This document shows, one piece after another, positions 1 through 5,523 of a DNA stretch of 5,523 nucleotides. The notes below the pieces were generated by a model. The model had not been told where the DNA came from and made no database searches. It saw nothing but the letters and a program-made list of their open reading frames with translations. Position 1 is the first letter of the stretch; every line of letters begins with the position of its first letter. Origin of the DNA: Pseudomonadota bacterium (lineage in GTDB: Bacteria; Pseudomonadota; Alphaproteobacteria; Rhizobiales; Rhizobiaceae); NCBI GenBank assembly GCA_023422735.1, contig JAFAGL010000299.1:1-5523 (forward strand). Reading direction: 5' to 3'. The position numbers and the translations under genes were made by a program.

Positions 1-967
1 TAGCAGCCATCGGCACTACCGCGAATGCTTCGTTGATTTCCCAAAGATCGACATCCGTTTTCGACCAGCCGACCTTCTCCAGAAGCTTCTGCATGGCAAA
101 CACAGGCGCAGTCGTGAACCAGTTCGGCTGCTGAGCGTGGCTGGCATGGCCATGAATGGTCGCGAGCGGAGTGAGGCCGCGCTTTTCTGCTTCCGACATT
201 CGGGTGATGATCAGGGCTGCCGCGCCGTCCGAAATCGACGAGGAGTTCGCTGCAGTCACCGTGCCGCCTTCACGGAAGGCCGGCTTCAAATGTGGGATTT
301 TTTCAGGCCGCGCCTTGCCGGGTTGCTCATCGGTCGTGACTTCGCCAACCGCCACAATCTCATCCTGAAAGCGACCTTCCTTGATGGCGCGCTGAGCGCG
401 CGACAGGGAGGTCAACGCATAATCATCCTGCGCTTCGCGGGTGAACTGATAATGCTGGGCCGTGTCTTCGGCGAAAGTGCCCATCGCGCGGCCGCGATCA
501 TAGGCGTCTTCCAACCCATCCATCATCATATGGTCGATGATGCGGCCATGACCGATGCGGTAGCCGCCACGGGCCTTGTCCAGGAGATAAGGGGCATTGG
601 TCATGCTTTCCATGCCGCCGGCGACCACGATATTGCTTGATCCGGACGCCACGAGGTCGGTCGCGAACATTGCGGCCTTCATCCCCGACCCGCACATCTT
701 GTTGATTGTGGAGGCAGGAACAGACTGCGGCACGCCACCGGCAATCGCGGCCTGGCGACCGGGCGCTTGACCAAGGCCTGCCGGCAGAACGCAGCCCATG
801 ACGACTTCATCGACATCTGCGCCGTCAAGTTTTGCCCGGGACAAAGCATCTCGGATGGCAGCCGCGCCAAGCGTGACAGCCGTTTCCTTTTTCAACTCAC
901 CTTGAAAGCCGCCCATCGGAGTGCGGGCAGCAGCGGCAATGACGATCGGGTCATTTGAGGAAATCAT
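1..967 (-). CDS. Acetyl-CoA C-acetyltransferase (thiolase), 3' end cut off by window edge
   Basis: The minus frame stays open from ATG 967-965 to the window edge (322 codons), so the C-terminus is missing. The start reads MISSNDPIVIAAAARTPMGG, the usual thiolase opening. The nucleophilic cysteine sits in NKMCGSGMKA at Cys92, matching Cys89 of the Zoogloea enzyme. GGMESMTNAPYLL (about 117-129), the AANSSSISDGAAA segment (about 240-252) and NEAFA (312-316) follow in family order. The catalytic GHPxGxSG histidine and second CxGGG cysteine would lie in the unseen last 70 or so residues. The family condenses two acetyl-CoA to acetoacetyl-CoA, or runs the reverse cleavage, in the cytoplasm. This type feeds polyhydroxybutyrate or acetoacetyl-CoA metabolism, but which one cannot be told here. 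It is transcribed divergently from a TetR regulator that probably controls it. Upstream of the ATG only a weak GTGAG Shine-Dalgarno is visible. Family is very sure; exact pathway is not. Confidence 0.95.
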   Translation of the reverse strand, partial: MISSNDPIVIAAAARTPMGGFQGELKKETAVTLGAAAIRDALSRAKLDGADVDEVVMGCVLPAGLGQAPGRQAAIAGGVPQSVPASTINKMCGSGMKAAMFATDLVASGSSNIVVAGGMESMTNAPYLLDKARGGYRIGHGRIIDHMMMDGLEDAYDRGRAMGTFAEDTAQHYQFTREAQDDYALTSLSRAQRAIKEGRFQDEIVAVGEVTTDEQPGKARPEKIPHLKPAFREGGTVTAANSSSISDGAAALIITRMSEAEKRGLTPLATIHGHASHAQQPNWFTTAPVFAMQKLLEKVGWSKTDVDLWEINEAFAVVPMAA

Positions 968-985
968 GGCAGTCTCACTTTAGAT

Positions 986-1013
986 TTGACGGTTGTTTAC
1001 TCTTGAGTATAAG
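986..1013 (+). promoter_or_regulatory. Candidate promoter of tetR-type gene
   Basis: TTGACG (986-991) and TATAAG (1008-1013) are separated by 16 nt, a good sigma-70-like pair. Transcription would start near 1020, leaving a leader of about 13 nt before the ATG at 1033. The -10 box overlaps the right arm of a palindrome (996-1011), as expected if the regulator represses its own gene. Confidence 0.45.
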
Positions 1014-1023
1014 GCTTACGCAA
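994..1023 (-). promoter_or_regulatory. Candidate thiolase promoter
   Basis: Read on the minus strand, TTGCGT (1023-1018) is followed after 18 nt by TAAACA (999-994), giving a start of transcription near 987 and a short leader before the thiolase ATG at 967. A second -10-like TATACT (1011-1006) lacks a good -35. Matches are modest, and assignment rests mainly on position in a 65-bp divergent gap. Confidence 0.3.
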
Positions 1024-1026
1024 GAG
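996..1026. promoter_or_regulatory. Candidate TetR operator: two overlapping inverted repeats
   Basis: TACTC (998-1002) and GAGTA (1005-1009) are perfect arms around a 2-nt centre, with one more matching pair outside (996/1011). A second dyad shares the left side: CTCTTG (1000-1005) pairs with CAAGAG (1021-1026). Both cover the candidate -10 elements of the two divergent genes. TetR-family dimers commonly bind such short dyads in the intergenic region beside their own gene; which dyad is bound here is inference. Confidence 0.45.
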
Positions 1027-1032
1027 AATTGC

Positions 1033-1692
1033 ATGGGAAGCGAGGCAAGCGGCTTGGATTTGACGACCGAAACGTCAGCACTCTGGCCCAAGTCCGAACA
1101 ACGAAAGCGCACGCGTGCGTTGAAACGCGAAGCGGTGCTCCTACGCGCCGTTGAATTCTTCAATCAGAAGGGTTTCCATGCAACGTCGCTGGACGATGTC
1201 GCTTTGTCGCTCAACGTCACAAAGCCTACGATCTACCACTATTTTTCGAACAAGGATGAAATCCTGTCTGCATGCGTGCAGCGTGGACTGGAAGATATTC
1301 AGGCTGCAGCTCAAGCCGCCGAGCGCGCTGGCGGCAATGGCCTGCAAAGGTTGCGGGCGCTTTTGATTGATTACGCGATGATGATGAGCGACGGTTTCGG
1401 CGCTTGTGTCGGTCGCACGCCCGATTATGCGTTATCGCCGGAAAGCCTCAAGCGCATCAAGACATTGAAGCGCGAAACGGATGTCGTCGTACGCAGGGTC
1501 ATCGAGGCAGGGATCGCCGACGGTTCGATTGTGCCTTGCGATCTCCGCCTCACGACATTTACGGTGCTGGGGAGCTTGAACTGGATTTCGCGCTGGTATG
1601 ATCCGGCCGGACCTTTAAGCAAGCGCCAAATTGCGGAAACGTGTGTGAAGACTTTGATCGGCGGCCTGACCGCTCGGCAGGACGATCAGTAA
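1033..1692 (+). CDS. TetR/AcrR-family transcriptional regulator
   Basis: A 219-residue protein of normal TetR size. The N-terminal DNA-binding domain spans about residues 30-78. AVEFFNQKGFHATSL forms the first helices, and LDDVALSLNVTKPTIYHYFSNKDEIL is the typical helix-turn-helix and following helix (about 53-78). The C-terminal ligand domain ends with a NWISRWYDPAGPLS stretch (about 183-196), resembling regulators such as KstR2 that sense acyl-CoA compounds; the ligand is inference. I chose ATG 1033 because the frame's earlier ATG at 955 would make the protein overlap the divergent thiolase start and add 26 residues unlike the family. AAGAGA (1022-1027) is a weak ribosome site 5 nt before 1033. 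The gene is divergent from the thiolase and 12 bp ahead of the flavoprotein gene, so it probably autoregulates and controls both directions. Family assignment is firm. Confidence 0.93.
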   Translation: MGSEASGLDLTTETSALWPKSEQRKRTRALKREAVLLRAVEFFNQKGFHATSLDDVALSLNVTKPTIYHYFSNKDEILSACVQRGLEDIQAAAQAAERAGGNGLQRLRALLIDYAMMMSDGFGACVGRTPDYALSPESLKRIKTLKRETDVVVRRVIEAGIADGSIVPCDLRLTTFTVLGSLNWISRWYDPAGPLSKRQIAETCVKTLIGGLTARQDDQ

Positions 1693-1704
1693 CGGGGTGG
1701 GGCC

Positions 1705-2670
1705 ATGGGTATTCCCGAACAGTTCGACGGACGTTTGAAGATTCCGGCAATTGCCGCGCCGATGTTTCTTACATCGGGTCCCGACCTGGTGGTGGAAACC
1801 TGCCGGGCGGGAATGATTGGCACGTTTCCCGCATTGAACCAGCGCAGCAGCGAAGGGTATCGCGAATGGCTCGAGGTGATCGAGACTCGGCTCGATGAAA
1901 CGCCGGATGCGGCACCGTTCGGCGTGAATTTGATCGTGCACAAAACCAATCCTCGCCTGGAAGCGGATCTGGCCATCACCGTTGAGAAGAAAGTGCCGCT
2001 GGTGATCACGTCGCTGGGGGCAGTTTCGGAGCTGGTAGACGCCGTTCATTCCTATGGCGGGCTGGTGTTTCACGATGTCATCAATCGTCGACATGCCGAG
2101 AAAGCAGCGGAAGCGGGCGTAGACGGCATCATCGCGGTGGCAGCCGGGGCCGGAGGGCATGCCGGGCTCATCAACCCGTTTGCGCTCGTCCAGGAAATTC
2201 GCAGTGTCTTTTCCGGCACGATCATCTTGTCGGGCGCCATGTCGAACGGGCGGCAGATTGCGGCTGCCAGGGTCATGGGCGCTGATCTGGCCTATCTCGG
2301 AACACGTTTCATCGCGACAAAGGAAGCCACGGTTTCAGGCGAACAGAAAGAGATGCTGATGTCTGCGCGAGCCGCCGACATTCTTTACACCTCTGCCATC
2401 TCGGGGGTGAACGCCAATTTCCTGAAGCCGAGCATTCTGGCGGCAGGGCTCGATCCTGACAATCTGGTTTCCCACGGTTCGCTCGACATGGTGAATGAAG
2501 CACGAGCCTGGAAGAATGTGTGGTCGGCGGGGCAGGGCGTCGGCGCAATCGAAGATGTGCCGGCAACAGCGGATCTCGTGGCGCGGCTGATCGCGGAATA
2601 TCGCGACGCCATCAACGACGCCGCACTGGATCCGTTTGTGTCGACGGCTTCGCTTTCAGAGGTCGCTTAA
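1705..2670 (+). CDS. Nitronate monooxygenase / 2-nitropropane dioxygenase-family flavoprotein
   Basis: A 321-residue FMN-dependent TIM-barrel protein of usual family length. Visible motifs in order: IPAIAAPMFLTSGPDLV (13-29) at the first strand, PFGVNL (71-76), GVDGIIAVAAGAGGHAG (138-154) with His152 at the place of the catalytic histidine of Pseudomonas PA1024, IILSGAMSNGRQIAAA (173-188) and MGADLAYLGTRFIATKEA (191-208) for FMN phosphate binding, and WSAGQGVGAIED (273-284) near the end. Family members oxidise alkyl nitronates to carbonyl compounds and nitrite, but some relatives, including PA1024, are better described as NADH:quinone reductases, so the substrate is open. It lies 12 bp behind the TetR gene, with GGGGTGGGG just before the ATG as a G-rich ribosome site, so the two are probably one transcript. 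Its stop overlaps the convergent MaoC gene by 4 bp. Fold assignment is firm; the natural reaction is not. Confidence 0.9.
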   Translation: MGIPEQFDGRLKIPAIAAPMFLTSGPDLVVETCRAGMIGTFPALNQRSSEGYREWLEVIETRLDETPDAAPFGVNLIVHKTNPRLEADLAITVEKKVPLVITSLGAVSELVDAVHSYGGLVFHDVINRRHAEKAAEAGVDGIIAVAAGAGGHAGLINPFALVQEIRSVFSGTIILSGAMSNGRQIAAARVMGADLAYLGTRFIATKEATVSGEQKEMLMSARAADILYTSAISGVNANFLKPSILAAGLDPDNLVSHGSLDMVNEARAWKNVWSAGQGVGAIEDVPATADLVARLIAEYRDAINDAALDPFVSTASLSEVA

Positions 2671-3119
2671 GCCGGCTTCGGATAAACCAGCATCCGCATT
2701 TCCATCACGAGGGCAGGCTTCTCCTCGCCCTCGATTTCCATGGATATCTCGAACAGAGCTTGAACGGCGGTGCCTCGCGGCTCGACCGCCTTGAGGCTTT
2801 GACGCGCGCGAACGCGTTTTCCGACCTTCACCGGGGCGGTAAATCGCAGGCGGTCAGCGCCGTAATTGATACTGTGACTGAGGTCTTCATAGGTCAGCAA
2901 TGTGTCGATCAAGCCTGGAACAAGCGATAAAGTCAGATAACCATGGGCGATGGTGCCGCCGATCTCACGCGTGGCGCGCTCGACATCGACATGAATCCAT
3001 TGGAAGTCGCCGGTTGCCTCGGCAAATCGGTTCACCCGATCCTGATCGACCAGAGCCCAGTCACTAACGCCGATTTCGCGACCGGCCAGCTTCGCTAAAT
3101 CACCAATCTTGATATGCAT
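2667..3119 (-). CDS. MaoC/NodN-like (R)-specific enoyl-CoA hydratase
   Basis: A 150-residue single hot-dog-fold protein. The hydratase signature is visible as ATGDFQWIHVDVERA (35-49), giving the expected catalytic pair Asp38 and His43, followed by GGTIAHGYLTLSLVPGL (54-70), the typical MaoC helix and substrate-binding strand. The WIH in place of the common NPH is as in NodN and HtdZ-type members. Such enzymes add water to trans-2-enoyl-CoA to give (R)-3-hydroxyacyl-CoA, in the cytoplasm; the chain-length preference cannot be read. The frame's first ATG (3137) would add six residues. I prefer ATG 3119 because AGGA precedes it by 9 nt and the homology begins there. It faces the flavoprotein gene, sharing a TTAA in which both genes stop, and is divergent from the transaminase. 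It fits with the thiolase and the TetR regulator as acyl-CoA metabolism, though a shared pathway is inferred. Confidence 0.9.
   Translation of the reverse strand: MHIKIGDLAKLAGREIGVSDWALVDQDRVNRFAEATGDFQWIHVDVERATREIGGTIAHGYLTLSLVPGLIDTLLTYEDLSHSINYGADRLRFTAPVKVGKRVRARQSLKAVEPRGTAVQALFEISMEIEGEEKPALVMEMRMLVYPKPA
2708..2733. repeat. 7-bp inverted repeat within 3' end of maoC-like gene
   Basis: CGAGGGC (2708-2714) and GCCCTCG (2727-2733) are perfect arms around a 12-nt loop, 38 bp past the flavoprotein stop. It could help end the plus-strand transcript, but no T-run follows, and it lies in codons for a normal Glu-rich stretch of the MaoC protein. Possibly chance. Confidence 0.25.
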
Positions 3120-3139
3120 GCTGAAAATTCCTGACATAC

Positions 3140-3187
3140 GAACGGTTCAAAAACACGCGCTGCCTTATCACAACGCCGGGACGCCGG
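3140..3187. promoter_or_regulatory. Divergent intergenic region with small dyad and direct repeat
   Basis: The 185-bp gap between the MaoC-like and transaminase genes holds GAAC-G-GTTC (3140-3148), a perfect 9-bp palindrome near the MaoC start, and ACGCCGG twice (3173-3179 and 3181-3187). A possible minus-strand -10, GATAAG (3169-3164), sits upstream of the MaoC gene. I found no convincing plus-strand promoter for the transaminase. The elements are short and could be chance. Confidence 0.25.
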
Positions 3188-3304
3188 TAATCGCTATCTG
3201 GACTACGGTTTTCGTCTTGCGATCCTTTAGGCAAAACGATTCCTTGCATGAAGGCGCCGTTCGCCGCAGGACAAGCTCAAATGCACACGCTGGAAGACCA
3301 GGTC

Positions 3305-4483
3305 ATGCTTTACAGCAAAAATCATCCACCGCTTTTAAGCCTGACACCGGGGCCTGTTCCCGTTTATCCGCAGGTCCTGCATGCGATGTCCCGACCGGTC
3401 CTTTATGATTACGATGATCCTTACCAGGCGCTGTATAGCCGGTTGATCGATAAGTTGCAGGTCGCATTGCGAAGTCGCGGCAGACCGATGATCCTGCAAG
3501 GAGAGCCGGTTCTGGCGCTTCAAGCCGCGGCTGCCAGCCTGATTGCGCCGGGTGACAAGGTGCTCAATCTGGTTTCAGGTCCCTACGGAAAAGGCTTCGC
3601 AGATTGGGTGCGGCGTGCCGATGCCGATTTGCTGGAGATCGAAGTGCCCGATAATCAGGCCATAGACCCGCAAAGCGTAGCGGATTTTCTGACGAAACAT
3701 CCCGACATTACCGTTGTTGCCGTTTGCCACCATGAGACACCTTGCGGAACAATCAATCCGATCAATGAAATCGGTGCGCTCGTTGCTGCGCATGGCGCAC
3801 ACTTTATTGTCGATGCCGTCTCCTCATTCGCCGGCATGGACACACATCCGGATGATTGCCACGCCGCGATTTATGTAACCGGGCCGGCGAAATGTCTCGG
3901 CGCGCCGCCAGCCCTTTCCATTGTCGCGGTGGGCAAAATGGGCTGGAAGAAGATCGAGGCCAATCCAACTGCGCCGCGTAATTCGGTCTTGAGCCTGCTT
4001 GACTGGAAACAGGCTGGGCAGAATGAGCGCAAATTTCCGTTCACAACATCGATCGCCGATATTAACGGGCTCGATGCGGCGCTGGACCTTTACCTTGAAG
4101 AAGGGCCCCAACAAGTTTGGCATCGCCATTGTCTCACGGCATCGGCGTTTCGCGCCGGGGTTGCGGCCATGGGTCTTTCGATCTGGGCGTTAAACGAAAA
4201 GATCGCATCACCGACAACGACCGTCGTGCGCTTGCCGAGTGGGATTGCAGATACAGACCTGATTGCGCTGATGCGCAGCCGTTATGGCGTGCTGGTTTCC
4301 GCAGGGCGTGGTCCCACCGCCGGAAAAGCTATTCGCGTCGGCCATATGGGCCCCGCCGCCCATCCGTTGCACGCGATCTCCGCACTTGTCGCGTTGGCCG
4401 ACGGCCTGTCGATGCTCGGCAATGAAATTGCAATCGGGGATGTCATCCAAGTTGCAATGCGGGTGATAAATCAATCTACCTAG
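3305..4483 (+). CDS. ppaT: Pyridoxamine-pyruvate transaminase (class V aminotransferase)
   Basis: A 392-residue fold-type I enzyme that transfers the amino group of pyridoxamine to pyruvate, giving pyridoxal and L-alanine (EC 2.6.1.30), a step in vitamin B6 catabolism. From memory, it aligns nearly end to end with the 393-residue Mesorhizobium loti enzyme (mlr6806). Shared stretches include VLYDYD, GEPVL, AAAASLI, YGKGF, LLEIEVP, CHHETP, FIVDAVSSF, YVTGPAKCLGAPP, INGLD and GHMGP. The important positions are all present, each one lower than in M. loti: Glu67, Tyr94, Thr145, Asp170 (cofactor ring), Lys196 (Schiff-base lysine), Cys197, Arg335 and Arg344 (carboxylate binding). The start at 3305 aligns exactly (MLYSKNHPPLLSLTPGPV) and follows GGAAGA by 7 nt. 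In-frame ATGs at 3248 and 3281 would give 411 or 400 residues, the latter with an AGGA site. Other class V aminotransferases, such as serine-glyoxylate types, are less likely. No other B6 catabolic gene is in the window. Confidence 0.9.
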   Translation: MLYSKNHPPLLSLTPGPVPVYPQVLHAMSRPVLYDYDDPYQALYSRLIDKLQVALRSRGRPMILQGEPVLALQAAAASLIAPGDKVLNLVSGPYGKGFADWVRRADADLLEIEVPDNQAIDPQSVADFLTKHPDITVVAVCHHETPCGTINPINEIGALVAAHGAHFIVDAVSSFAGMDTHPDDCHAAIYVTGPAKCLGAPPALSIVAVGKMGWKKIEANPTAPRNSVLSLLDWKQAGQNERKFPFTTSIADINGLDAALDLYLEEGPQQVWHRHCLTASAFRAGVAAMGLSIWALNEKIASPTTTVVRLPSGIADTDLIALMRSRYGVLVSAGRGPTAGKAIRVGHMGPAAHPLHAISALVALADGLSMLGNEIAIGDVIQVAMRVINQST

Positions 4484-4503
4484 GGTTGCATTTTGCCGTA
4501 ACC
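4484..4503 (+). terminator. Weak stem-loop directly after transaminase stop
   Basis: GGTTGC (4484-4489) can pair with GTAACC (4498-4503) with one G-U pair, around an 8-nt loop. It begins one base after the stop codon. There is no following T-run, so it is not a classic intrinsic terminator. Confidence 0.2.
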
Positions 4504-4516
4504 GCGGATATTGCCG

Positions 4517-4552
4517 AAGTGCTTATTGGAAACCTCCATTTAGAAAGCACTT
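4517..4552. promoter_or_regulatory. Perfect 8-bp dyad with inner hairpin, just before last gene
   Basis: AAGTGCTT (4517-4524) and AAGCACTT (4545-4552) are exact reverse complements with 20 nt between them. Inside, TGGA (4527-4530) and TCCA (4535-4538) form a second small stem. The right arm ends 6 nt before the ATG at 4559. It could be an operator, or an RNA structure masking the ribosome site; no T-run follows, so a terminator is unlikely. Confidence 0.4.
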
Positions 4553-4558
4553 GGGTGG

Positions 4559-5523
4559 ATGATCGACGCTTTATCAACCAGTTCATCCGTTTCCCCGGCT
4601 GAAATTACCGAAGGTCCGCAGCCGGATATTGATACGATTCTGGCGAAGATTCGCGCCGAGGTCGGTTCGCCCGGACAGAAAAATGAGCCGATGGAAAGTC
4701 GGCGTTCGCTGAGCGTGGTGCAGGTCGACGGACTTGACGACAGCGATGAGAGCTTTTCGATCGATCGCCGGGGATTCTCGGTCCAGGAATTTGAAAGTCT
4801 CGATGAACCGGCGTTTCTGAAAGCGGCCTACCGGGCTGTGCTTGGCCGCGACATTGATGAATCCGGCCTGGCGCATTACCTTCCGGTTTTGCGCGATGGA
4901 CATCTGACGCCGCGTGACGTGCTGCGATCATTACGCGCTTCGGCTGAAGGACGGATGCGTGACGCGGAGATCGCGCAGCTGGACGGCCGTTTCAAGCTGG
5001 ACCAGGCACAGGGCATCCCTTTCCTCGGCAGACTTTTAGCCCGCCTGCGGCGTTATTTTTCCTTGCCGCGAGAACAGAATCGCCTGTTGCGGCGGATTGC
5101 GGCTGCCGATCGCCGGTTTCGTGACCGGGGCGCTGCGATCAATACGTCTTTCTCAAGCGTTCGCCGTAGCATGCAAAAACTGGAACAATACGTTCTGGAG
5201 GTTCAGCAGAGTGCGAGCGAGGCGCACAAGCTTGCAGAATCCGCCATTGAATCAAGAAAGCAGGCACTCTCGGAACTTTCCGCCGCACGCCGCCAAATGG
5301 TTGAGCAAGGCTTGCTGTTATCGCAACTGATCGAGCAAGCAGGTGTCGGCCTTCCGGTCATGCCGCAACCTGTCGCTAAGCTTCGCAAAAGCCAGGACGC
5401 TTCGCTTGACCGTCTTTACCTTGCTTTTGAGAACCGGTTTCGTGGATCACCGGAAGTCATTACCGACAGGCTCACGCGTTATCTCAATCTCTTCCGCGAA
5501 GCCGACACGATATCATCGGGTAA
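4559..5523 (+). CDS. DUF4214 and coiled-coil protein, likely N-terminus of a WbdD-like methyltransferase; 3' end cut off
   Basis: The plus frame stays open from ATG 4559 to the window edge (321 codons). Residues 23-36 (DIDTILAKIRAEVG) match a short helix motif common at the start of surface-polysaccharide methyltransferases and glycosyltransferases. Residues 83-135 (PAFLKAAYRAVLGRDIDESGLAHYLPVL and following) are a DUF4214 domain. About 155-170 are basic and aromatic. About 195-262 form a long helical segment rich in Glu, Gln, Ala and Leu, probably a coiled coil. Residues 284-316 (LDRLYLAFENRFRGSPEVI then TRYLNLF) look like the element that precedes a SAM-binding GxGxG motif in WbdD-like enzymes; that motif would lie beyond the edge. 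There is no signal peptide or membrane segment. The start is fixed by an in-frame stop at 4541-4543; GGGTGG lies directly before the ATG with no gap, a poor ribosome site. A role in capping or modifying a surface glycan is inference. Confidence 0.75.
   Translation, partial: MIDALSTSSSVSPAEITEGPQPDIDTILAKIRAEVGSPGQKNEPMESRRSLSVVQVDGLDDSDESFSIDRRGFSVQEFESLDEPAFLKAAYRAVLGRDIDESGLAHYLPVLRDGHLTPRDVLRSLRASAEGRMRDAEIAQLDGRFKLDQAQGIPFLGRLLARLRRYFSLPREQNRLLRRIAAADRRFRDRGAAINTSFSSVRRSMQKLEQYVLEVQQSASEAHKLAESAIESRKQALSELSAARRQMVEQGLLLSQLIEQAGVGLPVMPQPVAKLRKSQDASLDRLYLAFENRFRGSPEVITDRLTRYLNLFREADTISSG

Noticed and set aside
137..640. Plus-strand open frame of 167 codons
   Set aside because: It lies wholly antisense to the thiolase, whose frame has clear catalytic motifs. 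The translated product has no recognisable motif.
955..1032. 26-residue N-terminal extension of the TetR protein
   Set aside because: It would overlap the divergent thiolase start and the promoter region, and has no family similarity.
1615..2160. Minus-strand open frame of 181 codons
   Set aside because: It runs antisense to the end of the TetR gene and the first half of the flavoprotein, both firmly assigned. Its composition looks like a shadow frame.
4484..4558. Intrinsic terminator between the transaminase and the last gene
   Set aside because: Stem-loops exist at 4484-4503 and 4517-4552, but neither is followed by a run of T, so a classic terminator is not supported.
4583..4931. Two minus-strand open frames of about 107 codons
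   Set aside because: Both are antisense to the DUF4214 gene, whose plus frame remains open and shows domain motifs.
1..5523. CRISPR array, tRNA, insertion sequence or phage genes
   Set aside because: No regularly spaced repeats, tRNA-like cloverleaf, transposase motif or terminal inverted repeats were seen on either strand.

Overview
The window looks like chromosomal DNA of an alphaproteobacterium, probably a member of the Hyphomicrobiales (rhizobia/Brucella/Ochrobactrum group). This is inferred from moderately high G+C, compact gene packing, and a class V aminotransferase that aligns closely, from memory, with the Mesorhizobium loti pyridoxamine-pyruvate aminotransferase. The genus cannot be fixed from the sequence alone. 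I see no rRNA, tRNA, CRISPR array, insertion sequence or phage gene.

Layout. (1) Positions 1-967, minus strand: an acetyl-CoA acetyltransferase (thiolase) that runs off the left edge without its last roughly 70 residues. (2) A 65-bp divergent intergenic region holds overlapping inverted repeats and candidate promoters. (3) 1033-1692, plus: a TetR/AcrR-type regulator. (4) 1705-2670, plus, 12 bp further on: a nitronate monooxygenase/2-nitropropane dioxygenase-type flavoprotein, presumably co-transcribed with the regulator. (5) 2667-3119, minus: a MaoC/NodN-like (R)-hydratase, convergent with gene 4 and overlapping its stop by 4 bp. (6) 3305-4483, plus: pyridoxamine-pyruvate transaminase, a vitamin B6 catabolic enzyme. 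(7) 4559 to the right edge, plus: a large-protein N-terminus with a DUF4214 domain and a coiled coil, leading into what looks like the start of a WbdD-type methyltransferase or glycan-modifying module.

How they may work together. Thiolase, TetR regulator, nitronate monooxygenase-like flavoprotein and MaoC hydratase form a plausible acyl-CoA metabolism block. The regulator lies divergent to the thiolase and shares a small operator-like region with it, so it probably controls both itself and the thiolase. The transaminase belongs to a different pathway (pyridoxamine to pyridoxal, with pyruvate to alanine). It stands without any other recognisable vitamin B6 degradation gene in view. The last gene starts a third functional unit, probably cell-surface polysaccharide. 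The window therefore seems to cross the junctions of three unrelated modules. The least explained items are the isolated transaminase, the 8-bp perfect dyad just before the last gene, and the substrate of the flavoprotein. No clearly new system is demonstrated by the sequence.
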